A stretch of DNA of 64,000 nt from Flavobacterium eburneipallidum (GCF_027111355.2 NZ_CP114291.2:1240001-1304000); one strand, 5' to 3'; shown: positions 18,201 to 27,217, counted from the stretch's first letter. A program made the numbers and translations. The notes: generated from the sequence alone by a model not told the origin.

Positions 18201-19618
18201 TCCATTAAAGTTACTTTTTGAGAACGACAAGCCAACCAAAGATTCCCTCTTCTGTCTTGCATTAAACTCCTGACATTATTTTTTTTTCTATCTCCAAAAG
18301 AGTCTAATTTTAAAATCGAAAAATTATGGTTGTTAAAAGTCATTAAATCCAAACCTTTTCGATAAGAGCAAAACCACATATTTCCTGACTTATCTAATGT
18401 TACTGCATGCATCACATCAGAAACCTCTTCTACAGATTCTTTCATGCAATGCGAAATAGAAAATAATTTGTCCTGTTGTTTATCCCAGTAAGACAATGCT
18501 CCTCCTTTGGGTTGAATCCAAACTGTTCCATTAGGTGCAGTCAATAAAAATGTTTTTCGATCTCCGCCAACTATTGTAGGATCAGTAGAATTAGACTGTA
18601 AGTACTTTAATTTTCGGGTTGTTAAATCAAATTTATAAATTCCAGAAGCCGAGGTTTCAAACCAAAATTCTCTAGAATGAGTCAATCCCATGTATTTGAT
18701 ATTTTCATTCGGAAATCCTGCTGTGGTTTTACTATTATAGACATCCAATTTTCCTGATTTTATGTCATAATAACAAATGCCTTCAGTTTTAGTTACAATA
18801 AGTACTTTGCCGCCATTAACATATTTAATTTTAACGATACCCGAATTAATTCCAAGTTGTACATCAAAAAATGTACTTGCCTTTTTAGAATAACGACTAA
18901 TTTTTCCGTTAGCACCTCCAAACCACAGTTCATCATTTAACTCAATGACAGTACTAAATGAGTATGATTTTCCTGAAAGTCGAGTCATATTGAAAAAGAA
19001 ATATTCAGGTTTTACTGCTCCTTTTTTCAACTTACAAATTCCTAAATCGGTCAAAAACCAGGTTGTACCTGTGGTATCTTCAAAGACATCGTTAATCTTG
19101 CTTCCTCGAAGTTTTTTCGAATCAAAAACAATTTGTCTTATAGTATTATTGGTTTCTAGGGCAATTAAGCGATTTTTGTTTTCTGGAAACAGCCATACTC
19201 TTCCAGAAGAAACCAGTTTAAAGTTATGAAAAGAAACATTCGAATGCTCTTTGGATTGACTTCCCAATGGATAGTGAAATTTTAGATTTTTAGTATCAAA
19301 ATAATAAACTTCCTCTCTTTCAGACTTGGTCCAAATTCGTCCGCTTTTATCAAATTTGAAACTCGAAACACGGTTGGATGACAGATTTAATTTTCCTCTT
19401 TCTACTACCTCAAAATTTTGAAAAGAATTACCGTCATATCGAATAAGTCCATTATAAGTTCCCAACCAAATAAATCCTTTTACATCCTGTTGAATATCGA
19501 GAATGTGAGACTGACTTAACTTGGCATCATGCGAAAAATGCCTCAAAACTCCAAAAGGTTGAGCGCAACACAATTGGAAAATCAGGCAAAAAAAAGTAAC
19601 AATTGTATTTCTTTTCAA
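15275..19618 (-). CDS. Hybrid two-component sensor/regulator (HTCS) of the pectin PUL
   Basis: The 1447-aa single-chain regulator senses oligosaccharide in the periplasm and activates the PUL. A signal peptide (FFCLIFQLCCAQ) is followed by two-component-propeller repeats over about 25-750, with repeated W-LGT-NGL type motifs, and a Y_Y_Y domain about 770-885. One membrane segment lies at about 892-912. The HisKA His is H943 (TDISHEIRTP), followed by an ATPase with DNGPGI and GLGLSIVKDLV. The receiver Asp is D1244 (ISDIMMPQMDG). The C-terminal AraC-type HTH ends in KYFGKCFKTKFNATPAEYR. The start is TTG at 19618: the only codon before it in frame is ATT, preceded by a stop. It is encoded between the operon and the divergent GH3 gene. 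Confidence 0.95.
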   Translation of the reverse strand: MKRNTIVTFFCLIFQLCCAQPFGVLRHFSHDAKLSQSHILDIQQDVKGFIWLGTYNGLIRYDGNSFQNFEVVERGKLNLSSNRVSSFKFDKSGRIWTKSEREEVYYFDTKNLKFHYPLGSQSKEHSNVSFHNFKLVSSGRVWLFPENKNRLIALETNNTIRQIVFDSKKLRGSKINDVFEDTTGTTWFLTDLGICKLKKGAVKPEYFFFNMTRLSGKSYSFSTVIELNDELWFGGANGKISRYSKKASTFFDVQLGINSGIVKIKYVNGGKVLIVTKTEGICYYDIKSGKLDVYNSKTTAGFPNENIKYMGLTHSREFWFETSASGIYKFDLTTRKLKYLQSNSTDPTIVGGDRKTFLLTAPNGTVWIQPKGGALSYWDKQQDKLFSISHCMKESVEEVSDVMHAVTLDKSGNMWFCSYRKGLDLMTFNNHNFSILKLDSFGDRKKNNVRSLMQDRRGNLWLACRSQKVTLMDSRKNKIGMLGADGTLSANSPEWGSDIYHMLEDNKGRIWLGTKGNGLFCLIPKEQPFNYKVIHYKYNERDRYSISSDKIYRIFQAASGKIYLTTWGGGVNLIQESNKGIRFINYRNEWKNYPIKSADRVRSIVENKDHQLFFISSYKLFSFSGENKATANLQFKEFPQVAGNDILDIVVTSKNRLALATNGKGILLVDLNKKQEPKIQSFGAETIGFPLDEVVAIQEDKSGKMWLMADNQVVRFDLEKNTAETFPELKSIIGNEIFSEATKCRLANGEIVLGYSDGAVCFRPENIKPLTFKPYLAITGFAVNNKELNELYPETATDPDLLKEVVLEHNQNFFRVQFSALDYIKNENIVYRYKLEGIDEGWNYIKGGQSINYTNLSRGKYTLLLASTNNHNLWMNNERKINITILPSIWWTNLALVCYVILAVGLFMLFRRIFLTIIKLRNEVQIEHEVSELKLKFFTDISHEIRTPLTMITAPLEKMLSDISIPDSVKTQLQGIERSSNRLLNLVNQILDLRRIQNRKMEVRAIDLGKFTAKVCENFREISSQSEIRLDVNVKTSSPIVWADADSLDKILVNLISNAFKYCKKGDTIEVIVEELDKQVVLKVVDNGPGINPAVQKRLFVRFSNYNENPNNPSTGLGLSIVKDLVDKHGANIVVDSVSGKGSSFQIYFLKGYSHFNEDATLLFEEAEKPIIDEIAIEKNEAVEEIVEEVKQGKPVGLIVEDDPELRNFIVSVLEEEYTIYVAKNGIEGHLKAENLSPNFIISDIMMPQMDGIEMLKSIRNNIATSHIPVILLSAKTAIESKLEGLEYGADDYLTKPFNVSFLKARVKNVLEQRMLLQKLYSTGDIAEISEVKPLQISNKDHKFMQQVIQFVNENISKSDFSVDELGKLMYMSRASFFNKLKSITGVSPVLFIRDMRLNAAAELIKNEDMLIKEICFEVGFNDLKYFGKCFKTKFNATPAEYRQLHR

Positions 19619-19647
19619 AATTTATTTTTTAAAACTCTCATTAATTA

Positions 19648-19655
19648 CAAAAGTA
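19648..19655 (-). promoter_or_regulatory. Candidate -7 element of the HTCS gene
   Basis: TACTTTTG on the minus strand matches TAnnTTTG and lies about 30 bases upstream of the TTG start. No exact -33 TTTG was found. The divergent GH3 promoter candidate is about 180 bases away. Confidence 0.4.
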
Positions 19656-19825
19656 TCAAAATTCCTGTCAGAACCTAAAAATAGAGGAGTTCCTAGCTAA
19701 ATACCCCTTCTTAAATAGCATTTTGTTCCCTGTGGTAAATCAAAAAAATAAAATAAATTGGATAACAAGCTTTACAGCAACCTAGAAATAGTAATTTGCC
19801 CCAATCAAATAAGCGTTAAAAAAAC

Positions 19826-19833
19826 TAATTTTG
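19826..19833 (+). promoter_or_regulatory. Candidate -7 element of the GH3 gene
   Basis: TAATTTTG fits TAnnTTTG and lies about 80 bases before the ATG. The nearest upstream TTTG (19795-19798) is 27 bases away, too far for a standard -33 box. A 13-bp direct repeat (19877-19889 and 19890-19902, AAAAAACTAACCT) lies between it and the start codon. Confidence 0.4.
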
Positions 19834-19914
19834 TTGTAATTGTAATTTTAAAATATAAAATCATTCAATTGTTGCAAAAAAACTAACCTAAAAAACTAAC
19901 CTTTTAAAAAATCA

Positions 19915-22530
19915 ATGAAAAAAATAAATCATTTAATAGTCATTGTAAATCTAATTACAATAACCGCTTTTGCCCAGCAAAATTTCTCTTTCAAAAACCC
20001 TAATTTACCTATTGATCAGCGTGTAAACGACTTGGTTTCTAGAATGACTGTTGACGAAAAAATCAGTCAATTGATGGATTCTTCACCAGCTATCGAACGT
20101 CTTGGTGTACCAGAATACAATTGGTGGAATGAATCCTTACATGGAGTAGCTCGGGCTGGATATGCTACTGTTTTTCCACAATCTATTTCAATTGCATCGT
20201 CTTGGGATCGTCAATTAATTTTTGATGTTGCTAACGCAATTTCGGATGAAGCTCGTGCCAAACATCACGAATATTTAAGACGAGGACAACACAGTATGTA
20301 TCAGGGATTGACTTTTTGGTCTCCCAATGTCAATATTTTTCGTGATCCAAGATGGGGTCGAGGACACGAAACTTACGGCGAAGACCCGTATTTGACGAGT
20401 CAATTAGGACTTAAATACGTCAACGGTCTTCAAGGTACTGATGAAAAATACTTTAAAGTCATTGCTACTGCCAAACATTATGCCGTTCACTCGGGACCTG
20501 AACCTTCTCGCCACCTTTTTAATGCTGAAACCAGTGATATTGATCTTTACGAAACCTATCTTCCTGCTTTTCGAACTTTAGTAAAAGAAGGACAAGTGTA
20601 TTCGGTAATGGGAGCTTACAACCGTTTTAGAGGAGAATCTGCCAGTTCAAGTCCATTTTTATTTAATATTCTTCGAAACGATTGGGGATTCAAGGGCTAC
20701 ATTGTGTCAGACTGTGGTGCTGTTACTGATATTTGGAAATACCATAAAATTACTAAAGATGCTGCTTCAGCTTCGGCTTTGGCGGTAAAAACGGGTTTAG
20801 ATTTGGAATGCGGAAGTAGCTACAAATCTTTAAAAGAAGCCTTGGATAACAAATTACTAACCGAAGCTGATATTGATATAACCTTAAAACGTTTGTTTAT
20901 CGCTCGTTTCAAGCTAGGAATGTTTGATCCAGAAGAAATAGTTCCGTATGCTCAAATTCCATTTTCGGTAAATAACAATTCGGCTCACGATTATTTAGCT
21001 CGTGTTGCTTCTCAAAAAAGTATCGTCCTTTTAAAGAATCAAAATCAAACACTTCCGCTTTCTAAAAACATTAAAACAGTTGCCGTTATTGGGCCTAATG
21101 CCAATGATGTACAATCTTTATGGGGAAACTATAGTGGTATTCCCAGCAATCCAATTACAGTCCTGAAAGGAATTCAAAATAAATTGGAACCTAGTGCTAA
21201 AGTATTGTATGCTAAAGGAACCGATTTAGCAAAAGGTGTTCCTCAAATGAAAGTGATTCCATCCATTTATCTTCAAAATGAAAACGGAACTCAAGGTCTG
21301 ACAGCAGAATATTTTGACAATAAGGAATGCGAAGGAAAACCAATTTTTACTAGAATTGATGACAATATCGATTTTAATTGGGATATTGATACACCCGATC
21401 CACGTATGAAAATGGGCAACTATAGCGTGAAATGGACAGGCTATATTGTGCCACCAAAAACAGGATTATACAACATCTCGGAATGGTCGAAACCTTTTAT
21501 GACTATCGAAATCGAGACTGGAAAAACATCTGGTGGAAAAAACAACCATCATCCAAGAGTTCGTTCACAGAAATTAGAATTAGAAGCTGGAAAAAAATAT
21601 AAAATAGTAGTAAAATACCAAAACAACTTTGGCGATGCAATAGCGCAACTGATATGGTCAGAACCACAAGAAAATCTTTTGACAGAAGCGATTCAAGTTG
21701 CTAATCAAGCCGATGCTGTAGTATTGGTTTTAGGACTAAACGAACGCTTGGAAGGGGAAGAAATGAAAGTAGAAGCGGATGGTTTTGAGGGTGGAGATCG
21801 AACCAGTCTTAACTTACCGTCTAATCAGGAGGAATTGATGAAAGCGATTGTGGCAACTGGAAAACCTGTTACTTTAGTTTTAATAAATGGAAGTGCGCTT
21901 TCAATCAATTGGGCCAATGATAATGTTCCTGCTATTCTAACTGCTGGATATCCTGGTCAACAAGGTGGAAATGCAATTGCCGATGTGCTTTTTGGTGACT
22001 ATAATCCCGCAGGTCGATTACCAGTAACTTATTATAAATCAGTAGATCAACTTCCTGCATTCGAAAACTATGATATGAAAGGTCGTACGTATCGTTATTT
22101 TGATAAGAAACCATTGTATCCGTTTGGATTTGGATTAAGTTATACCAAATTCAAATACAGCAATCTGCAAATGCCTGCTACTATTAATGCTGAAAAAGAT
22201 TTTGAAGTTTCAGTTGATATAACCAACATTGGTGATCGTGACGGAGACGAAGTAGCTGAATTATATCTTAAAGATGAAAAAGCTTCAACGCCACGTCCAA
22301 TAGTGCAATTAGAAGGTTTTGAACGCATTCATTTAAAGAAAGGTGAATCTAAAACAGTTCGATTTAAACTTACTCCAAGACAATTATCGTTGATTAATAA
22401 AAATGGACAGCGTGTTATTGAGCCAGGATTCTTTACGGTTTCAGTAGGAGGTAAGCAACCCGATGGTACCAGCGAGATTCAAACTGGTCGATTTAAAATT
22501 TCAGGAAAATTAATTTCGCTTGAAAAATAA
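19915..22530 (+). CDS. GH3 glycosidase (beta-glucosidase/beta-xylosidase type) with PA14 insert
   Basis: The 871-aa exported enzyme hydrolyses terminal sugars from oligosaccharides. A signal peptide ends near residue 21 (ITITAFAQ). The GH3 N-terminal barrel covers about 30-330. It contains NWWNESLHGVARAG, DPRWGRGHETYGEDPYL, KHYAVHSGP and the nucleophile D266 in GYIVSDCGAV. The second GH3 domain starts near 380 (SIVLLKNQNQTLPL) and is interrupted by a PA14-like domain at about 440-585 (GLTAEYFDNKE to YKIVVKYQNN). It resumes with DAVVLVLGLNERLEGE. A fibronectin-III-like domain closes the protein (YPFGFGLSYTKF onward). Sugar specificity cannot be read from sequence. Xylose or galactose side chains of pectin fit its place next to the HTCS. 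It is transcribed away from the PUL operon. Confidence 0.93.
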   Translation: MKKINHLIVIVNLITITAFAQQNFSFKNPNLPIDQRVNDLVSRMTVDEKISQLMDSSPAIERLGVPEYNWWNESLHGVARAGYATVFPQSISIASSWDRQLIFDVANAISDEARAKHHEYLRRGQHSMYQGLTFWSPNVNIFRDPRWGRGHETYGEDPYLTSQLGLKYVNGLQGTDEKYFKVIATAKHYAVHSGPEPSRHLFNAETSDIDLYETYLPAFRTLVKEGQVYSVMGAYNRFRGESASSSPFLFNILRNDWGFKGYIVSDCGAVTDIWKYHKITKDAASASALAVKTGLDLECGSSYKSLKEALDNKLLTEADIDITLKRLFIARFKLGMFDPEEIVPYAQIPFSVNNNSAHDYLARVASQKSIVLLKNQNQTLPLSKNIKTVAVIGPNANDVQSLWGNYSGIPSNPITVLKGIQNKLEPSAKVLYAKGTDLAKGVPQMKVIPSIYLQNENGTQGLTAEYFDNKECEGKPIFTRIDDNIDFNWDIDTPDPRMKMGNYSVKWTGYIVPPKTGLYNISEWSKPFMTIEIETGKTSGGKNNHHPRVRSQKLELEAGKKYKIVVKYQNNFGDAIAQLIWSEPQENLLTEAIQVANQADAVVLVLGLNERLEGEEMKVEADGFEGGDRTSLNLPSNQEELMKAIVATGKPVTLVLINGSALSINWANDNVPAILTAGYPGQQGGNAIADVLFGDYNPAGRLPVTYYKSVDQLPAFENYDMKGRTYRYFDKKPLYPFGFGLSYTKFKYSNLQMPATINAEKDFEVSVDITNIGDRDGDEVAELYLKDEKASTPRPIVQLEGFERIHLKKGESKTVRFKLTPRQLSLINKNGQRVIEPGFFTVSVGGKQPDGTSEIQTGRFKISGKLISLEK

Positions 22531-22567
22531 ATCTATTTATATCTAAATTTATAAGTCTAGTTTTTTG

Positions 22568-22618
22568 TCAATTCGATTACAGTCGAGAAATAATAGTTCT
22601 CGACTGTAATCGAATTGA
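22568..22618. repeat. Perfect 22-bp palindrome with 7-nt loop
   Basis: Arms 22568-22589 and 22597-22618 are exact reverse complements around the loop at 22590-22596. It lies 38 bases after the GH3 stop, between convergent GH3 and DUF2971 genes. No U-tract follows on either strand, so it is not a standard intrinsic terminator, although it could stop or stabilise transcripts from both sides. Confidence 0.85.
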
Positions 22619-22731
22619 TAATCAAGTCTTTTAGGATGTTAAAAGGGGCGTTAATATTTCTATAAAACAACCTAATCCATTGATGCAAAATAGAAAATTC
22701 TAGCTTCTTTTTCCTGTTTTATTTTGTAGGA

Positions 22732-23433
22732 TTATATCAAAATATCACTTTCTAAATCTGATTTTTCTATTGCAAAATCAAAACCCAATTGTTCTACTAA
22801 TTGAATGACAAGGTTTTTGTACCAGTTTTCAGATTTGGGATGAATATAGATTTTTTCGATGAGTTGGTTGATATCTACATTTATTTTTAACCCTTCGTTT
22901 AATTTAATGTTACTTTCCGTTACATCCGAAAGAATTCGAATTTCTCTTTCGTACTGAAAACTTTTTCTTTTGAACAAGAAAGGAAAAAACATATCGTCAA
23001 ACGGAATGTATTCTTTTTTGTAATCAATATAGTTGACTTCGCCAATGTATTGTTTGTGCTGGGTTTCTGAATCCAACGCTTTTTTCAATCGGCTAACAGT
23101 AGATTGAATGGCAAGCCCTTCGCTGTTTTGAGTGAAAATTTGCCACATCGCAAACGATTCATATTCGTTGATGTGCCAACTGCTAACAGCTACTTTCTCA
23201 CGATGGGATTTGTAATATTGTAGAAATTCAGGATTGTCAATGGCTGTTTTTTTGATTTCCTCATAAGTAGGTTCACTAAAAGTGCCTTCGTATTGATCTT
23301 CAAATTTATCCGAACGGGACATAAATAGTTTTTGCGACATCAACAAATCTAGAAATTTGGATAAGTTCAAGTATTTCCAAACCACAGTATCAGGATCTTC
23401 AGGAAGTGTTATGTTTTTGTTGTTGATGTACAT
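22732..23433 (-). CDS. DUF2971 protein
   Basis: The 233-aa cytoplasmic protein shows the DUF2971 N-terminus: VWKYLNLSKFLDLLMSQKLF followed by MSRSDKFEDQYEGTFSEP at residues about 23-55. SSWHINEYESFAMWQIF near 84-100 and the EREIRIL segment near 165 are also typical. The family has no established biochemical role. It stands alone between the PUL and the ABC transporter gene, with no signal peptide and no obvious partner. Some family members occur near mobile or defence genes, but nothing of that kind is next to it here. Confidence 0.8.
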   Translation of the reverse strand: MYINNKNITLPEDPDTVVWKYLNLSKFLDLLMSQKLFMSRSDKFEDQYEGTFSEPTYEEIKKTAIDNPEFLQYYKSHREKVAVSSWHINEYESFAMWQIFTQNSEGLAIQSTVSRLKKALDSETQHKQYIGEVNYIDYKKEYIPFDDMFFPFLFKRKSFQYEREIRILSDVTESNIKLNEGLKINVDINQLIEKIYIHPKSENWYKNLVIQLVEQLGFDFAIEKSDLESDILI

Positions 23434-23508
23434 TGCTATTCGATTTTAAAATGAAATTATTGAAAAAAAATCAGCTCGTTAAAAAATCAAAATTCAGCAA
23501 TTTAATTA

Positions 23509-25335
23509 CTATTCAAACGACTGCATTGTTACTAATTTGTTATATGTGCCGTTTAATGCAATAAGTTCTTCGTGAGTTCCTTGTTCTACAATTTCGCCTC
23601 TTTGCATGACTACAATCTTGTCTGCTTTTTGAATGGTCGAAAGACGGTGTGCAATGACGATAGAAGTTCGGTTTTGCATCATATTTTCAAGAGCGACTTG
23701 CACAAATTTTTCGCTTTCGGTGTCCAATGCTGATGTGGCTTCATCCAAAATCATAATCGGAGGGTTTTTTAGAACCGCACGAGCAATCGACAATCGTTGT
23801 TTTTGTCCACCCGAAAGCTTGTTTCCGCTATCGCCAATGTTGGTGTAAATCCCTTTTGGTAATTGGTTTACAAATTCATAGGCATTGGCAATTTTCAAAG
23901 CTTCGATAATTTCGTCATCTGTTGCGTCTAGTTTTCCTAATGAAATGTTGGCTTTTATAGTGTCGTTAAACAAAATGCTATCTTGTGTTACCAATCCCAT
24001 CAAAGCACGAAGTGATTGTAAATTAATGTCTTTAATATTAACTGAATCTATGGCAATCGTTCCTTCATTCACATCATAAAAACGAGTTAGCAAATTAGCA
24101 ATCGTACTTTTTCCACTTCCGGATTGCCCAACAAGAGCAACTGTTTGTCCTTTTTTTACATCGAGTGAAAAGTCTTTCAAAACGGTTTCTTCTTCGTATT
24201 TGAAGTTGATGTTTTTGATGGTAATTTCAGCATCGAAAGTTGTTTTTTCTACAGCATTAATCTTGCTAGTAATTGGGTTTTCTTGTTCTAAAATTTCCAA
24301 AACACGTTCTGCAGCAGCATTTCCTCTTTTTACCCCATAAGAAGCTTTTGAAATGGCTTTTGCAGGAGTCAGAATGTTGTAGGCTAATCCCATATAGGCA
24401 ATGAAATCAGCACCTTCGAGGGTTTTGTCAATCAAAACCATTTGACCTCCGTACCAAAGCAAAATGGCTATTACAGCAATTCCCATAAATTCACTCGCAG
24501 GTGATGCTAGATTTTGTCTATTGCCAATATTATTGGATAAGTTGAAAAAACGTTCGGTAGAATTTTGAAAAACCGTATTAAAATAGTTTTCAGAATTATA
24601 GCCTTTTACGACTTTCAATCCGCCAATGGTTTCTTCTATAGTAGATAAGAAAGTGCCTTGTTCTTGTTGTGCTTTTGTTGATTGTTTTTTGAGTTGTTTT
24701 CCAATCAACGAAATGATATATCCAGAAACTGGGATAAAAATAAAAACAAAAAGCGTTAATTCGGTACTAATAATCAACATAGCAATTATGGTGAAAATTA
24801 TCGTAAGTGGTTCTTTTACAATGAGTTCAAGTATTGCTAAAAAGGAGTTTTGCACCTCATTAACATCAGCCGAAATTCTCGAAATAACATCTCCTTTTCT
24901 TTTTTCAGAATAAAAAGCTAATGGCAGTTCCAAGGTTTTTTTATACAAAGCATTTCGCATATCTCTTAAGACCCCGTTTCGTAAAAAAGTGATAAAAAAC
25001 ATAGCAAAATAATCGGCTAGATTTTTCAATAAAAAGATCGAAATAATAATCGCAACCATTATAAATAGAATGTAGCCAGATTCGTGAGTATCTTTGGTTG
25101 AGGTTACATAATAACTCAAATAGTCATTGCCATATTCTTTAATTTTTAGAATTCCTTTAAATACTGGTTTTACTTTATTTTCTTTGGTTTTGTCAAACAA
25201 TACCTGAAGCATAGGTATCAAGGCAATAAAAGAAAGTGTACTGAAAATGGCATATAAAACATTGAAAAAAATGTTTAAGAATGCGTATTTTTTGTACGGA
25301 TATATAAAAGGAACTATTTTTTTGAAATTACTCAT
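23509..25335 (-). CDS. MsbA-like ABC exporter, fused membrane and ATPase domains
   Basis: The 608-aa half-transporter should work as a homodimer that exports lipids or hydrophobic compounds. Six hydrophobic segments lie in residues 15-330. The ATPase domain has Walker A GQSGSGKST (403-411), Q-loop VTQDS (about 449-453), signature LSGGQKQR (507-514), Walker B MILDEA (528-533) and H563 in IAHRLST. Length and architecture match MsbA-type lipid A flippases, but substrate cannot be told from sequence. It is the last gene of a leftward group (DUF4199, GT2, phosphohexomutase, ABC). It is separated from the mutase by 84 bases that include a hairpin. Confidence 0.9.
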   Translation of the reverse strand: MSNFKKIVPFIYPYKKYAFLNIFFNVLYAIFSTLSFIALIPMLQVLFDKTKENKVKPVFKGILKIKEYGNDYLSYYVTSTKDTHESGYILFIMVAIIISIFLLKNLADYFAMFFITFLRNGVLRDMRNALYKKTLELPLAFYSEKRKGDVISRISADVNEVQNSFLAILELIVKEPLTIIFTIIAMLIISTELTLFVFIFIPVSGYIISLIGKQLKKQSTKAQQEQGTFLSTIEETIGGLKVVKGYNSENYFNTVFQNSTERFFNLSNNIGNRQNLASPASEFMGIAVIAILLWYGGQMVLIDKTLEGADFIAYMGLAYNILTPAKAISKASYGVKRGNAAAERVLEILEQENPITSKINAVEKTTFDAEITIKNINFKYEEETVLKDFSLDVKKGQTVALVGQSGSGKSTIANLLTRFYDVNEGTIAIDSVNIKDINLQSLRALMGLVTQDSILFNDTIKANISLGKLDATDDEIIEALKIANAYEFVNQLPKGIYTNIGDSGNKLSGGQKQRLSIARAVLKNPPIMILDEATSALDTESEKFVQVALENMMQNRTSIVIAHRLSTIQKADKIVVMQRGEIVEQGTHEELIALNGTYNKLVTMQSFE

Positions 25336-25362
25336 TTATTTTAGGCAGTTGTTAAGGCATTA

Positions 25363-25393
25363 AAACCCGACAATTTCAGAGAATGTCGGGTTT
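25363..25393. terminator. Hairpin between phosphohexomutase and ABC exporter genes
   Basis: A 10-bp stem (25363-25372 with 25384-25393, core CCCGACA) has an 11-nt loop. The T-rich flank is better on the plus strand (GTTTTTCTTT). On the transcribed minus strand it ends in TTTTAA. It lies 27 bases after the mutase stop and may only partly terminate that transcript. Confidence 0.6.
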
Positions 25394-25419
25394 GTTTTTC
25401 TTTAGGGAGTAATAATTTT

Positions 25420-27147
25420 TTAACTTAACTGCATCGCTGCAATAATATTTTTGATTTTATTGTCTAGAATAGTTTCTACTTTCGTAAAATTTTCTACGCT
25501 GTCTAATTCCGTATTTACACTGATGTAGAATTTAATTTTTGGTTCCGTTCCGCTTGGTCTGGCACAAATTTTAGAACCATCTTCGGTGTAATAAATCAAT
25601 ACATCCGCTTTTGGCATGTCGATAGTTTCCTCTTCGCCAGTCAATAAATTTTTGGCAACCGATGATTTATAATCTTCCAACATCACCACACGTTGTCCGT
25701 TGATTGCTGCCACTGGATTATTACGCATCGTTACCATCATTTGATTGATTTCGGCTAAACCGTCCATTCCTTTTTTAGTAAGCGAAATTAGATGTTCTTT
25801 ATAAAATCCGTGCTCAACATATAGTTTTAATAATTCTTTGTAAACTGTACTTCCTTTGGCTTTGGCTTGAGCAGCTAATTCGCAAATTAATAAAGTAGCA
25901 GCAACGGCATCTTTATCACGAACGGCATCGCCCACCATATATCCGAAACTTTCTTCGCCACCACCAATGAATTCCAATTCTGGGAAATCTTTGATCATTT
26001 TGGCAATCCATTTGAAACCAGTCAATCCGACTTTAAAGCCAACTCCGTAAGCTGATGCCAATTCCATAATCATCGGTGTAGAAACGATGGTTGAACCAAC
26101 GAATTGTTTTCCGTTGATCTTACCTGCTTTTTTCCATTCTTCCAATAAAAAGGCAGTCATCAAAATCATGGTTTGATTACCATTTAACAAAGTCATTTTA
26201 CCATCATTATCACGAACTGCAACACCCAAACGGTCGCAATCAGGATCGGTTCCAACCACAATATCCGAGTTGGTTTTGTCGGCCAATGCCAATGCCATTG
26301 CTAAAGCTTCTGGCTCTTCTGGATTTGGAGATTTTACGGTTGGAAAATCACCATTTGGAACTCTTTGTTCTTCAACGATGTTTACGTTTTTATAACCAGC
26401 TTGCGCAAAAGTTTCAGGAACAGCCGTAATCGAAGTTCCATGTAAAGAAGTAAAAACAATGTTCAAATTGTCTTTTGCTTCTTGTGGTGTTCCGAAACTA
26501 GCATTTTCGATAGTCGATTTGATGAAAGCTTGATCAACTTCGGCATCTATGTATTGAATCAAATCTTCGTTGGCGTCAAATTTAATTTGGCTGTAATTTA
26601 ATTTTTCAATCGTGTTGATGATATCTCCATCTTGCGGAGGAACGATTTGTCCACCATCTTCCCAATATACTTTGTATCCGTTATATTCTGGTGGATTGTG
26701 AGAAGCTGTTAAAACAATTCCGCATTGGCAACCTAAATATTTTAAGGCGAAAGATAATTCTGGAGTTGGTCGCAAATCCGAAAATAAATACACCTGAATA
26801 CCATTGGCAGAGAAAACATCGGCAACGACTTTGGCTAACGATTTACTGTTATGGCGACAGTCAAAAGCAATTACGGCTTTCAAAGGTTGATTTGGAAAAG
26901 CAATTTTTAAATAATCCGAAAGTCCTTGAGTGCTTTTTCCAAGGGTGTATTTATTGATGCGATTGTTTCCAACACCCATCACGCCACGCATTCCACCTGT
27001 TCCAAATTCTAGATTTTTATAAAAACTCTCTTCTAAATCTTTTGGTGCAGAAGTCATCATTGCTGTAACGGCTTCTTGTGTTGTTGCGTCAAATATTGGC
27101 GTAAGCCATTCGTTTACTGCTGCTAAAATGTTTGGTTTGATTTCCAT
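25420..27147 (-). CDS. Phosphoglucomutase/phosphomannomutase family protein
   Basis: The 575-aa enzyme interconverts hexose 1- and 6-phosphates in the cytoplasm. The active-site serine S149 lies in TASHNPPEYNGYK, the metal loop is VGTDPDCDRLG, the sugar-binding loop is GGGEESFGY, and the phosphate-binding loop near the C-terminus is RPSGTEPKIKF. This length and the DPDCDR loop fit the long PGM2-like phospho-sugar mutases of Bacteroidota. I chose the ATG at 27147 because the 17 upstream codons (MFFIVTSKDINFKKINK) add nothing family-like. It supplies sugar 1-phosphates for nucleotide sugars, matching its neighbours in envelope glycan synthesis. Confidence 0.92.
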   Translation of the reverse strand: MEIKPNILAAVNEWLTPIFDATTQEAVTAMMTSAPKDLEESFYKNLEFGTGGMRGVMGVGNNRINKYTLGKSTQGLSDYLKIAFPNQPLKAVIAFDCRHNSKSLAKVVADVFSANGIQVYLFSDLRPTPELSFALKYLGCQCGIVLTASHNPPEYNGYKVYWEDGGQIVPPQDGDIINTIEKLNYSQIKFDANEDLIQYIDAEVDQAFIKSTIENASFGTPQEAKDNLNIVFTSLHGTSITAVPETFAQAGYKNVNIVEEQRVPNGDFPTVKSPNPEEPEALAMALALADKTNSDIVVGTDPDCDRLGVAVRDNDGKMTLLNGNQTMILMTAFLLEEWKKAGKINGKQFVGSTIVSTPMIMELASAYGVGFKVGLTGFKWIAKMIKDFPELEFIGGGEESFGYMVGDAVRDKDAVAATLLICELAAQAKAKGSTVYKELLKLYVEHGFYKEHLISLTKKGMDGLAEINQMMVTMRNNPVAAINGQRVVMLEDYKSSVAKNLLTGEEETIDMPKADVLIYYTEDGSKICARPSGTEPKIKFYISVNTELDSVENFTKVETILDNKIKNIIAAMQLS

Positions 27148-27217
27148 TTTATTTATTTTTTTAAAATTTATATCTTTTGAGGTCACAATAAAAAACATAT
27201 TGTTTCCTCATATTTTT

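Noticed and set aside
19795..19833. Full GH3 promoter with -33 TTTG
   Set aside because: The spacer is 27 bases, outside the normal range. Only the -7 element is kept.
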